Positions 23,526-33,253 of a DNA stretch of 64,000 nucleotides are shown here, piece after piece. The position numbers and the translations under genes are program-made. The notes under the pieces are model-generated. The model had not been told where the DNA came from. It did not search any database and was given only the letters and a program-made list of their open reading frames with translations. Each line of letters starts with the position of its first letter. The first letter of the stretch is position 1. The stretch is from contig NC_092290.1 of assembly GCF_036320965.1 (NCBI RefSeq), forward strand, positions 628,920-692,919. Reading direction: 5' to 3'. The DNA comes from Panulirus ornatus (Eukaryota; Arthropoda; Malacostraca; Decapoda; Palinuridae).

Positions 23526-25590
23526 AATGTGTGGTTCCAACAATGTTATATGGTTGCAAGGCGTGGGCTCTGGATAGAGTTGTGCGGAGGAGGGTGGATG
23601 TGCTGGAAATGAGATATTTGAGGACAATATATGGTGTGAGGTGGTTTGATCGAGTAAGTAATAATAGGGTAAGAGAGATGTGTGGTAATAAAAAGAGTGT
23701 GGTTGAGAGAGCAGAAGAGGGTGTTTTGAAATGGTTTGGTCACATGGAGAGAATGAGTGAGGAAAGATTGACCAAGAGGATATATGTGTCAGAGGTGGAG
23801 GGAACGAGGAGAAGTGGGAGACCAAACTGGAGGTGGAAAGATGGAGTGAAAAAGATTTTGAGTGATAGGGGCCTGAACATGCAGGATGGTGAAAGGCGTG
23901 CGAAGAATAGAGCGGATTGAAACGATGTGATATACCGGGGCCGACGTGCTGTCAATGGATTGAACCAGGGCGGGCATGTGAAGCGTCTGGGGTAAACCAT
24001 GGAAAGTTCTGTGGGGCCTGGATGTGGAGAGGGAGCTGTCGTTTTGGTGCATTATTACGTGACAGCTAGAGACTGAGTGTGAACGAATGTGGCCTTTGTT
24101 GTCTCTTCCTAGTGCTACCTCATCCACATGAGGGGTGAGGGGGTTGTTATTTCATGTGTGACGGGGTGGCGATGGGAATGAGTAAAGGCAGACAGTATGA
24201 ACTATGTTTTTTTTTTTTTTTTTTTTTTTTTATACTTTGTCGCTGTCTCCCGCGTTTGCGAGGTAGCGCGAGGAAACAGACGAAAGAAATGGCCCAACCC
24301 CCATACACACGTACATACACACGTCCACACACGCAAATATACATACCTACACAGCTTTCCATGGTTTACCCCAGACGCTTCACATGCCTTGATTCAATCC
24401 ACTGACAGCACGTCAACCCCTGTATACCACATCGCTCCAATTCACTCTATTCCTTGCCCTCCTTTCACCCTCCTGCATGTTCAGGCCCCGATCACACAAA
24501 ATCTTTTTCACTCCATCTTTCCACCTCCAATTTGGTCTCCCTCTTCTCCTCGTTCCCTCCACCTCCGACACATATATCCTCTTGGTCAATCTTTCCTCAC
24601 TCATTCTCTCCATGTGCCCAAACCATTTCAAAACACCCTCTTCTGCTCTCTCAACCACGCTCTTTTTATTTCCACACATCTCTCTTACCCTTACGTTACT
24701 TACTCGATCAAACCACCTCACACCACACATTGTCCTCAAACATCTCATTTCCAGCACATCCATCCTCCTGCGCACAACTCTATCCATAGCCCACGCCTCG
24801 CAACCATACAACATTGTTGGAACCACTATTCCTTCAAACATACCCATTTTTGCTTTCCGAGATAATGTTCTCGACTTCCACACATTTTTCAAGGCTCCCA
24901 AAATTTTCGCCCCCTCCCCCACCCTATGATCCACTTCCGCTTCCATGGTTCCATCCGCTGACAGATCCACTCCCAGATATCTAAAACACTTCACTTCCTC
25001 CAGTTTTTCTCCATTCAAACTGACCTCCCAATTGACTTGACCCTCAACCCTACTGTACCTAATAACCTTGCTCTTATTCACATTTACTCTTAACTTTCTT
25101 CTTCCACACACTTTACCAAACTCAGTCACCAGCTTCTGCAGTTTCTCACATGAATCAGCCACCAGCGTTGTATCATCAGCGAACAACAACTGACTCACTT
25201 CCCAAGCTCTCTCATCCCCAACAGACTTCATACTTGCCCCTCTTTCCAGGACTCTTGCATTTACCTCCCTAACAACCCCATCCATAAACAAATTAAACAA
25301 CCATGGAGACATCACACACCCCTGCCGCAAACCTACATTCACTGAGAACCAATCACTTTCCTCTCTTCCTATGAACTATGAACTATGAACTATGTACATG
25401 TGAATATATGTATATGTCTGTGTGTGTAGATATATGTATACATTGAGATGTATAGGTATGTATATTTGCATGTGTGGATGTGTATGTATATACATGTGTA
25501 TGTGGGTGTGTTGGGCCATTCTTTCATCTGTTTCCTTGCGCTACCTTGCTAACGCAGGAGACAGCAACAAAGCAAAATATATATAAATGA
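23526..25590 (+). mobile_element. Older-subfamily LINE 3' end with long 3' UTR, interrupted
   Basis: Coding part 23531-23920 covers reference residues about 862-990 (MLYGCKAWALDRV, FGHMERMSEERLTKR, GRPNWRWKDGVKK). The long 3' UTR runs to 24206, is interrupted by the minus-strand insert 24207-25369, and resumes at about 25388 with TACATGTGAATATATG to the tail CAACAAAGCAAAATATAT at about 25590. Confidence 0.88.
24207..25369 (-). mobile_element. Nested LINE insertion, 5' truncated, with target-site duplication
   Basis: Sense minus: starts inside the RT at about residue 680 (GREESDW) and ends with the short 3' UTR and a 26-nt A-run (T-run from 24207). The coding frame 25342-24413 (309 codons) is uninterrupted and includes LLFADDTTLVADS and the C-terminal blocks. 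TATGAACTATG flanks it at 24196-24206 and 25370-25380. It sits in the 3' UTR of the plus-strand copy 23526-25590. Confidence 0.92.
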
Positions 25591-25813
25591 ATCTACTTTA
25601 TTCATAATTCTTTTTATTCATACATGTTTTGTTTAACATATTACCATTTCATTTATATTCATTAAGATAAGTGTTTGAATTCTGGAGTTTTCAGTAATTA
25701 AAAACTGTATATTCATGTACAATAATTTCCATGGTTCATCTTTTACTGTCTTTGTCTGATTATTTTTCACTCTACATTTCTGGTTACATTGTTGTATCTT
25801 TTTGGGTTTTATC
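25591..25813. other. Intron, nothing recognised
   Basis: A/T-rich stretch between a LINE tail and a SINE tail; no coding signal. Confidence 0.5.
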
Positions 25814-26051
25814 TTTTTTTTTTCTTTTAAACCATTCGCCATTTCCTGCGTTAGCGAGGTAGCATTAAGAACAGAGGACTGGGCCTTTTTTGGAATATCC
25901 TCACCTGGCCCCACTCTGTTCCTTCTTTTGGAAAATTAAAGAAAAATGAGAGGGGAGGATTTCCAGCCCCCGCTCCCTCCCCTTTTGGTCGCCTTCTACA
26001 ACATGCAGGGAATACGTGGGAAGTATTCTTAATCCCCTATCCCCAGGGATA
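25814..26051 (-). mobile_element. SINE-like element, full length, outside (TA)n
   Basis: Complete head-to-tail copy in minus sense, ending with TATCCCTGGGGAT at 26051. It is one of few copies not bordered by (TA)n, so it is useful for defining the ends: the sequence after the head is AAATAGGTATAAGC. No clear target duplication was found, so the flanks may have decayed. It lies in the intron between the exons at 27226-27363 and 21253-21458. Confidence 0.9.
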
Positions 26052-27225
26052 AATAGGTATAAGCAATGTTGCTTAAAATTTTTTTATGTTTTCATTACTG
26101 CTCCTACCCTGCTCCTGACCTAATCTTTCCTTTAACAATCAATATTTCTTGTACTGCTGTTTCTGTTATTCCAGTCATCCTCTTATACCACATCTTGCTG
26201 TTATTATTTTTCTATTTTCTTCACACCATGTCATCAACCCCCATGTGTTCTCTTTCCCTCCATTCCTGTTTACAATATTGTTCCAGCATCTATCATTTTA
26301 TCCCATTTTCCAATATTGTTCCAAGTATCTATCATTCTTATTGACTTTTTCATTTCAACTGTCACAGTATATCATCCTAATGCATTATTATTAATGCATT
26401 ATCAAATTTACATTTTTCCTTAAGGTAGTGTTTGAATTACTCTTTCAGGTTTTCAGTAGTTTCTTTCTTCTTTCTCCGAATTGCTCCTTGAACTATTTCC
26501 TTCTTTCAACACATCCTTATTGTCTTCGTTCTCTAGTTCGGATATTCTATTATGTATTTAACATGTAACATGTGACTTGTTTTTTGTCAAATACTAAATT
26601 ATCTAAACTTACCTCTTCCTTATGTTTTGTATCTGTGACTATTTCTAGGTTTTTATTGGTTCGTATGTGAGAAATTTTGCTTACATTACTCAAGATGAAG
26701 ATTAGTGCTGACTTTATCTCTTGCTATATTCATTCACTAATAATAGTTATGTATACCAGCATCACATTTTATACTTCATACTGCTGAGCAGACTGAGCAT
26801 TAAGTTAATACCATTTTTTTTTATTTTCTCATCTGATGACTCATATGCATTCAGTTCATCCAACCAATAAAGAACAAAACTTTTTGTTTTGAGAGAAAGA
26901 GGGTACCTACCTACAGGGACCTACAATGAAATTTTGCCAAAAGACAAATTTAGAATATAGCATTCACTGCAAAAAGGGAGAGAAAGAGTGCTCTGCTTTT
27001 GAAATACAGAAATATTGAAATCCAAAACTTTCTTTTTACTGGATATTGTCACTCATATATTTCAGTAAGAAAAATTACCTGTATTAACCCTTATATTTAA
27101 TGTGATTCACATAATCCTATTTCAACTCCTGCTTCCAGTATCACTCATGAGTAGGATCGTATGAGCCTCCATTCATAATCATGCTCCTCCCTGATGTCTA
27201 CTTAGGAGTAAAAAAGATATCCTAC
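26052..27225. other. Intron, nothing recognised
   Basis: T-rich sequence directly downstream (minus sense) of the exon at 27226-27363. No repeat family recognised; short open frames are low complexity. Confidence 0.5.
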
Positions 27226-27363
27226 CTGCAGCTGCTAGCCTCCTTGCAGGCTGCAGCAAGACGATTACACAGCATCAGGGCAGAACCAGGAGGATGGATG
27301 GCACATTTTGGATGCAGCTTCTCTTGAGCTGTCAGGCATTCACTGGCTGTCACACTACGATTT
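27226..27363 (-). CDS. Internal exon of the same GFR-alpha-like receptor: start of second GDNF/GAS1 domain
   Basis: The minus strand shows TTACTTACAG as acceptor and GTAGGA as donor around 138 nt. The frame is one base, 45 codons, two bases. It encodes N-R-S-V-T-A-S-E-C, LHPKCAIHP, LMLCNRLAAACK and EASSC, so five cysteines with the C-x5-C-x5-C style spacing of the first half of a GDNF/GAS1 domain. Its first base completes the Lys codon of the exon at 46978-47200, and its last two bases (AG) join the G of the exon at 21253-21458 to give Arg. Both phase matches support one transcript. A LINE copy begins only about 43 bp upstream of the acceptor (27407), unusually close to where a branch point would lie. 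Confidence 0.85.
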
Positions 27364-27406
27364 CTGTAAGTAAAGGCTTGAGTCATCACTGTTAACACAG
27401 TTAACA

Positions 27407-29340
27407 GATGAAAGCCGGCAAGGCAGCAGGTTTGGATGGTATTGCAGTGGAATTTATTAAAAAAGGGGGTGACTGTATTGTTGACTAGTTGGTAAGGTTA
27501 TTTAATGTATGTATGATTCATGGTGAGGTGCCTGAGGATTGGCGGAATGCGTGCATAGTGCCATTGTACAAAGGCAAAGGGGATAAGAGTGAGTGCTCAA
27601 ATTACAGAGGTATAAGTTTGTTGAGTATTCCTGGTAAATTATATGGGAGGGTATTGATTGAGAGGGTGAAGGCATGTACAGAGCATCAGATTGGGGAAGA
27701 GCAGTGTGTTTTCAGAAGCGTTAGAGGATGTGTGGATCAGGTGTTTGCTTTGAAGAATGTATGTGAGAAATACTTAGAAAAGCAAACGGATTTGTATGCA
27801 GCATTTATGGATCTGGAGAAGGCATATGATAGAGTTGATAGAGATGCTCTGTGGAAGGTACTAAGAATATATGGTGTGGGAGGCAAGTTGTTAGAAGCAG
27901 TGAAAAGTTTTTATCGAGGATGTAAGGCATGTGTACGTGTAGGAAGAGAGGAAAGTGATTGGTTCTCAGTGAATGTAGGTTTGCGGCAGGGGTGTGTGAT
28001 GTCTCCATGGTTGTTTAATTTGTTTATGGATGGGGTTGTTAGGGAGGTGAATGCAAGAGTTTAGGAAAGAGGGGCAAATATGAAGTCTGTTGGGGATGAG
28101 AGAGCTTGGGAAGTGAGTCAGTTGTTGTTCGCTGATGATACAGTGCTGGTGGCTGATTCATGTGAGAAACTGCAGAAGCTGGTGACTGAGTTTGGTAAAG
28201 TGTGTGAAAGAAGAAAGTTAAAAGTAAATGTGAATAAGAGCAAGGTTATTAGGTACAGTAGGGTTGAGGGTCAAGTCAATTGGGAGGTAAGATTGAATGG
28301 AGAAAAACTGGAGGAAGTAAAGTGTTTTAGATGTCTGGGAGTGGATCTGGCAGCAGATGGAACCATGGAAGCGGAAGTGAATCATAGGGTGGGGGAGGGG
28401 GCGAAAATCCTGGGAGCCTTGAAGAATGTGTGGAAGTCGAGAACATTATCTCCGAAGGCAAAAATGGGTATGTTTGAAGGAATAGTGGTTCCAACAATGT
28501 TGCATGGTTGCGAGGCATGGGCTATGGATAGAGTTGTGCGCAGGAGGGTGGATGTGCTGGAAATGAGATGTTTGAGGACAATATGTGGTGTGAGGTGGTT
28601 TGATCGAGTAAATAATGTAAGGGTAAGAGAGATGTGTGGAAATAAAAAGAGCGTGGTTGAGAGAGCAGAAGAGGGTGTTTTGAAATGGTTTGGGCACATG
28701 GAGAGAATGAGTGAGGAAAGATTGACTAAGAGGATATATGTGTCAGAGGTGGAGGGAACGAGGAGAAGTGGGAGACCAAATTGGAGGTGGAAAGATGGAG
28801 TGAAAAAGATTTTGAGTGATCGGGGCCTGAACATGCAGGAGGGTGGCATGCAAGGAATAGAGTGAATTGGAATGATGTGGTATACCGGGGTCGACGTGCT
28901 GTTAATGGATTGAATCAGGGCATGTGAAGCGTCTGGGGTAAACCATGGAAAGTTCTGTGGGGCCTGGATGTGGAAAGGGAGCTGTGGTTTCAGGCATTAT
29001 TGCATGACAGCAAGAGACTGAGTGTGAACGAATGGGGCCTTTGTTATCTTTTCCTAGTGCTACCTCGCACACAGGAGGGGGGAGGGGGATGTTATTCCAT
29101 GTGTGGCGAGGTGGTGATGGAAATGAATGAAGGCAGACAGTGTGAATTGTGTGCATGTGTATATATGTGTGTCTGTGTGTGTATATATATGTGTACATAG
29201 AGATGTATGGGTATGTATATTTGCGTGTGTGGACGTGTATGTATGTACATGTGTATGGGGGTGGGTTGGGCCATTTCTCTCGTCTGTTTCCTTGCGCTAC
29301 CTCGCAAACGCGGGAGACAGCGACAAAGCAAAATAGAAAA
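27407..29340 (+). mobile_element. RTE-like LINE copy, 5' truncated, long 3' UTR
   Basis: Starts at reference residue about 502 (KMKAGKAAGLDG) only 43 bp from the exon acceptor at 27364. RT frame: open from 27420 with an in-frame TAG at 27483-27491, then 27489-28064, a stop at residue L721 (TTG to TAG), then 28080-28865. It has LLFADDTVLVADS. A small deletion near 28850 shifts the last codons. The 3' UTR is of the long type and ends CGACAAAGCAAAATAG near 29335. Confidence 0.9.
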
Positions 29341-29351
29341 ATAAATAAATA

Positions 29352-30027
29352 ATCCACACATGCAAATTTACATACCTATACATCTCAATGTATACATATA
29401 TATACACAGACAGACATATACATATATACACATGTTCATAATTCATACTGTCTGCCTTTATTCATTCTCTTCGCCACCCCGACACACATGAAATCACAAC
29501 CCCCTCCCCCCCGCATGCGTGTGAGGTAGCGCTAGGAAAAGACAACAAAGGCCACATTAGTTCACACTCAGTCTCTAGCTGTCACGTATAATGCACCGAA
29601 ACCACAGCTCCCTTTCCACATCCAGGCCCCACAGAACTTTCCATGGTTTAACCCAGACACTTCACATGCCCTGGTTCAATCCATTGACAGCACGTCAACC
29701 CCGGTATAACACATCATTCCAATTCACTCTATTCCTTGCATGCCTCTCACCCTCCTGCATGTTCAGGCCGAGATCACTCAAAATCTTTTTCATTCCATCT
29801 TTCCACCTCCACTTTGGTCTCCCACTTCTCCTCATTCCCTCCATTTCTGACACATATATCCTCTTTGTCAATCTTTCCTCATTCTCTCCTTGTGACCAAA
29901 CGATTTTAAAACACCCTCATATGCTCTCTCAACCACACTCTTTTTATTACTACACATCTCTCTTACCCTATTATTACTTACTTGATCAAACCACTTCACA
30001 CCACATTGTCCTCAAACATCTCATTTC

Positions 30028-30031
<4 letters not shown>
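29352..30031 (-). mobile_element. Older LINE 3' fragment lacking its tail
   Basis: Sense minus: reference residues about 884-998 (with losses) and a long-type 3' UTR up to CATGCAAATTTAC at 29352. The terminal tail is missing and the plus-strand LINE tail (29340) lies next to it. At 30031 the coding part changes into (CA)n. Confidence 0.82.

Positions 30032-30101
<70 letters not shown>
30032..30101. repeat. (CA)n microsatellite with short (TA)
   Basis: About 29 CA units then a few TA. It joins an antisense LINE fragment to the sense start of the copy at 30102. Confidence 0.97.
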
Positions 30102-33005
30102 GTGAAAAAAGGAGAGATAGGTAGTATGTTTGAGGAAAGGAACCTGGATGTTTTGGCTCTGAGTGAAACGAAGCTCAAGGGTAAAGGGGAAGAGTGGTTT
30201 GGGAATGTCTGGGGAGTAAAGTCAGGGGTTAGTGAGAGGACAAGAGCAAGGGAAGGAGTAGCAATACTCCTGAAACAGGAGTTGTGGGAGTATGTGATAG
30301 AGTGTAAGAAAGTAAATTCTCGATTAATATGGGTAAAACTGAAAGTTGATGGAGAGAGGTGGGTGATTATTGGTGCATATGCACCTGGGCATGAGAAGAA
30401 AGATCAAGAGAGGCAAGTGTTTTGGGAGCAGCTGAATGAGTGTGTTAGTGGTTTTGATGCACGAGACCGGGTTATAGTGATGGGTGATTTGAATGCAAAG
30501 GTGAGTAATGTGGCAGTTGAGGGAATAATTGGTATACATGGGGTGTTCAGTGTTGTAAATGGAAATGGTGAAGAGCTTGTAGATTTATGTGCTGAAAAAG
30601 GACTGATGATTGGGAATACCTGGTTTAAAAAGCGAGATATACATAAGTATACTTATGTAAGTAGGAGAGATGGCCAGAGAGAGTTATTGGATTACGTGTT
30701 AATTGACAGGCGTGCGAAAGAGAGACTTTTGGATGTTAATGTGCTGAGAGGTGCAACTGGAAGGATGTCTGATCATTATCTTGTGGAGGCTAAGGTGAAG
30801 ATCTGTATGGGTTTTCAGAAAAGAAGAGTGAATGTTGGGGTGAAGAGGGTGGTGAGAGTGAGTGAGCTTGAGAAGGAGACCTGTGTGAGGAAGTACCAGG
30901 AGAGACTGAGTACAGAATGGAAAAAGGTGAGAACAATGGAAGCAAGGGGAGTGGGGGAGGAATGGGATGTATTTAGGGAATCAGTGATGGATTGCGCAAA
31001 AGATGCTTGTGGCATGAGAAGAGTGGGAGGTGGGTTGATTAGAAAGGGTAGTGAGTGGTGGGATGAAGAAGTAAGAGTATTAGTGAAAGAGAAGAGAGAG
31101 GCATTTGGACGATTTTTGCAGGGAAAAAATGCAATTGAGTGGGAGATGTATAAAAGAAAGAGACAGGAGGTCAAGAGAAAGGTGCAAGAGGTGAAAAAAA
31201 GGGCAAATGAGAGTTGGGGTGAGAGAGTATCATTAAATTTTAGGGAGAATAAAAAGATGTTCTGGAAGGAGGTAAATAAAGTGCATAAGACAAGGGAGCA
31301 AATGGGAACTTCAGTGAAGGGCGCAAATGGGGAGGTGATAACAAGTAGTGGTGATGTGAGAAGGAGATGGAGTGAGTATTTTGAAGGTTTGTTGAATGTG
31401 TTTGATGATAGAGTGGCAGATATAGGGTGCTTTGGTCGAGGTGGTGTGCAAAGTGAGAGGGTTAGGGAAAATGATTTGGTAAACAGAGAAGAGGTAGTGA
31501 AAGCTTTGCGGAAGATGAAAGCCGGCAAGGCAGCAGGTTTGGATGGTATTGCAGTGGAATTTATTAAAAAAGGGGGTGACTGTATTGTTGACTGGTTGGT
31601 AAGGTTATTTAATGTATGTATGACTCATGGTGAGGTGCCTGAGGATTGGCGGAATGCGTGCATAGTGCCATTGTACAAAGGCAAAGGGGATAAGAGTGAG
31701 TGCTCAAATTACAGAGGTATAAGTTTGTTGAGTATTCCTGGTAAATTATATGGGAGGGTATTGATTGAGAGGGTGAAGGCATGTACAGAGCATCAGATTG
31801 GGGAAGAGCAGTGTGGTTTCAGAAGTGGTAGAGGATGTGTGGATCAGGTGTTTGCTTTGAAGAATGTATGTGAGAAATACTTAGAAAAGCAAATGGATTT
31901 GTATGTAGCATTTATGGATCTGGAGAAGGCATATGATAGAGTTGATAGAGATGCTCTGTGGAAGGTATTAAGAATATATGGTGTGGGAGGAAAGTTGTTA
32001 GAAGCAGTGAAAAGTTTTTATCGAGGATGTAAGGCATGTGTACGTGTAGGAAGAGAGGAAAGTGATTGGTTCTCATTGAATGTAGGTTTGCGGCAGGGGT
32101 GTGTGATGTCTCCATGGTTGTTTAATTTGTTTATGGATGGGGTTGTTAGGGAGGTAAATGCAAGAGTTTTGGAAAGAGGGGCAAGTATGAAGTCTGTTGG
32201 GGATGAGAGAGCTTGGGAAGTGAGTCAGTTGTTGTTCGCTGATGATACAGCGCTGGTGGCTGATTCATGTGAGAAACTGCAGAAGCTGGTGACTGAGTTT
32301 GGTAAAGTGTGTGGAAGAAGAAAGTTAAGAGTAAATGTGAATAAGAGCAAGGTTATTAGGTACAGTAGGGTTGAGGGTCAAGTCAATTGGGAGGTGAGTT
32401 TGAATGGAGAAAAACTGGAGGAAGTGAAGTGTTTTAGATATCTGGGAGTGGATCTGGCAGCGGATGGAACCATGGAAGCGGAAGTGGATCATAGGGTGGG
32501 GGAGGGGGCGAAAATTCTGGGGGCCTTGAAGAATGTGTGGAAGTCGAGAACATTATCTCGGAAAGCAAAAATGGGTATGTTTGAAGGAATAGTGGTTCCA
32601 ACAATGTTGTATGGTTGCGAGGCGTGGGCTATGGATAGAGTTGTGCGCAGGAGGATGGATGTGCTGGAAATGAGATGTTTGAGGACAATGTGTGGTGTGA
32701 GGTGGTTTGATCGAGTGAGTAACGTAAGGGTAAGAGAGATGTGTGGAAATAAAAAGAGCGTGGTTGAGAGAGCAGAAGAGGGTGTTTTGAAGTGGTTTGG
32801 GCACATGGAGAGAATGAGTGAGGAAAGATTGACCAAGAGGATATATGTGTCGGAGGTGGAGGGAACGAGGAGAAGAGGGAGACCAAATTGGAGGTGGAAA
32901 GATGGAGTGAAAAAGATTTTGTGTGATCGGGGCCTGAACATGCAGGAGGGTGAAAGGAGGGCAAGGAATAGAGTGAATTGGAGCGATGTGGTATACCGGG
33001 GTTGA
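30102..33005 (+). CDS. LINE endonuclease-reverse transcriptase, intact except N-terminal 31 residues
   Basis: 967 codons of the family protein. Endonuclease: LSETKLKGKG near 30160, IGAYAPGHEK near 30375, MGDLNAK near 30480, LLDYVLIDRR near 30685, SDHYLVEAKV near 30770. RT: PLYKGKGDKSECSNYRG near 31670, AFMDLEKAYDRVDRD near 31910, GLRQGCVMSPW near 32088, FADD at about 32234. C-terminal GHMERM near 32800 and RRRGRPNWRWKDG near 32870. The missing N-terminus contains LNVCG, which carries a metal-binding Asn of the nuclease, so nuclease activity is doubtful even though RT looks complete. The frame stays open upstream through the (CA)n to an ATG at 29982, giving a chimeric start with a Thr-His repeat. 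Whether anything is translated is unknown. Confidence 0.85.
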   Translation: MKKGEIGSMFEERNLDVLALSETKLKGKGEEWFGNVWGVKSGVSERTRAREGVAILLKQELWEYVIECKKVNSRLIWVKLKVDGERWVIIGAYAPGHEKKDQERQVFWEQLNECVSGFDARDRVIVMGDLNAKVSNVAVEGIIGIHGVFSVVNGNGEELVDLCAEKGLMIGNTWFKKRDIHKYTYVSRRDGQRELLDYVLIDRRAKERLLDVNVLRGATGRMSDHYLVEAKVKICMGFQKRRVNVGVKRVVRVSELEKETCVRKYQERLSTEWKKVRTMEARGVGEEWDVFRESVMDCAKDACGMRRVGGGLIRKGSEWWDEEVRVLVKEKREAFGRFLQGKNAIEWEMYKRKRQEVKRKVQEVKKRANESWGERVSLNFRENKKMFWKEVNKVHKTREQMGTSVKGANGEVITSSGDVRRRWSEYFEGLLNVFDDRVADIGCFGRGGVQSERVRENDLVNREEVVKALRKMKAGKAAGLDGIAVEFIKKGGDCIVDWLVRLFNVCMTHGEVPEDWRNACIVPLYKGKGDKSECSNYRGISLLSIPGKLYGRVLIERVKACTEHQIGEEQCGFRSGRGCVDQVFALKNVCEKYLEKQMDLYVAFMDLEKAYDRVDRDALWKVLRIYGVGGKLLEAVKSFYRGCKACVRVGREESDWFSLNVGLRQGCVMSPWLFNLFMDGVVREVNARVLERGASMKSVGDERAWEVSQLLFADDTALVADSCEKLQKLVTEFGKVCGRRKLRVNVNKSKVIRYSRVEGQVNWEVSLNGEKLEEVKCFRYLGVDLAADGTMEAEVDHRVGEGAKILGALKNVWKSRTLSRKAKMGMFEGIVVPTMLYGCEAWAMDRVVRRRMDVLEMRCLRTMCGVRWFDRVSNVRVREMCGNKKSVVERAEEGVLKWFGHMERMSEERLTKRIYVSEVEGTRRRGRPNWRWKDGVKKILCDRGLNMQEGERRARNRVNWSDVVYRG

Positions 33006-33193
33006 CGTGCTGTCAGTGGATTGAATCAAGGCATGTGAAGCGTCTGGGGTAAACCATGGAAAGCTGTGTAGGTATGTATATTTGTGTGTGTGGACGTATG
33101 TATATACATGTGTATGGGGGGGGTTGGGCCATTTCTTTCGTCTGTTTCCTTGCGCTACCTCGCAAACGCGGGAGACAGCGACAAAGTATAAAA

Positions 33194-33203
<10 letters not shown>
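30102..33203 (+). mobile_element. Nearly full-length RTE-like LINE with open reading frame
   Basis: Begins at codon 32 of the reference protein (VKKGEIGSMFEERN) directly after (CA)n(TA)n, so only the 5' UTR and first 31 codons are lost. It runs without stops or frameshifts to 33005, then the short 3' UTR, tail hairpin near 33155-33185 and an A-run to 33203. With no disabling change in 2.9 kb it is the youngest-looking copy in the window. Confidence 0.92.

Positions 33204-33250
<47 letters not shown>
33204..33250. repeat. (TA)n microsatellite
   Basis: TA tract between the A-tail of the plus LINE ending at 33203 and the T-run of the minus LINE beginning at 33251; the two tails face each other. 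Confidence 0.97.

Positions 33251-33253
<3 letters not shown>

Noticed and set aside
31912..32115. Repeated 67-codon antisense frame starting METSHTP
   Set aside because: Shadow of the GLRQGCVMSPW region; present only because that region is conserved.
32489..32964. Antisense frames of 111 and 150 codons found opposite the RT C-terminus in nearly every LINE copy
   Set aside because: They mirror the conserved sense coding sequence, have low-complexity Ser/His/Pro composition and are explained by codon constraints of the RT.
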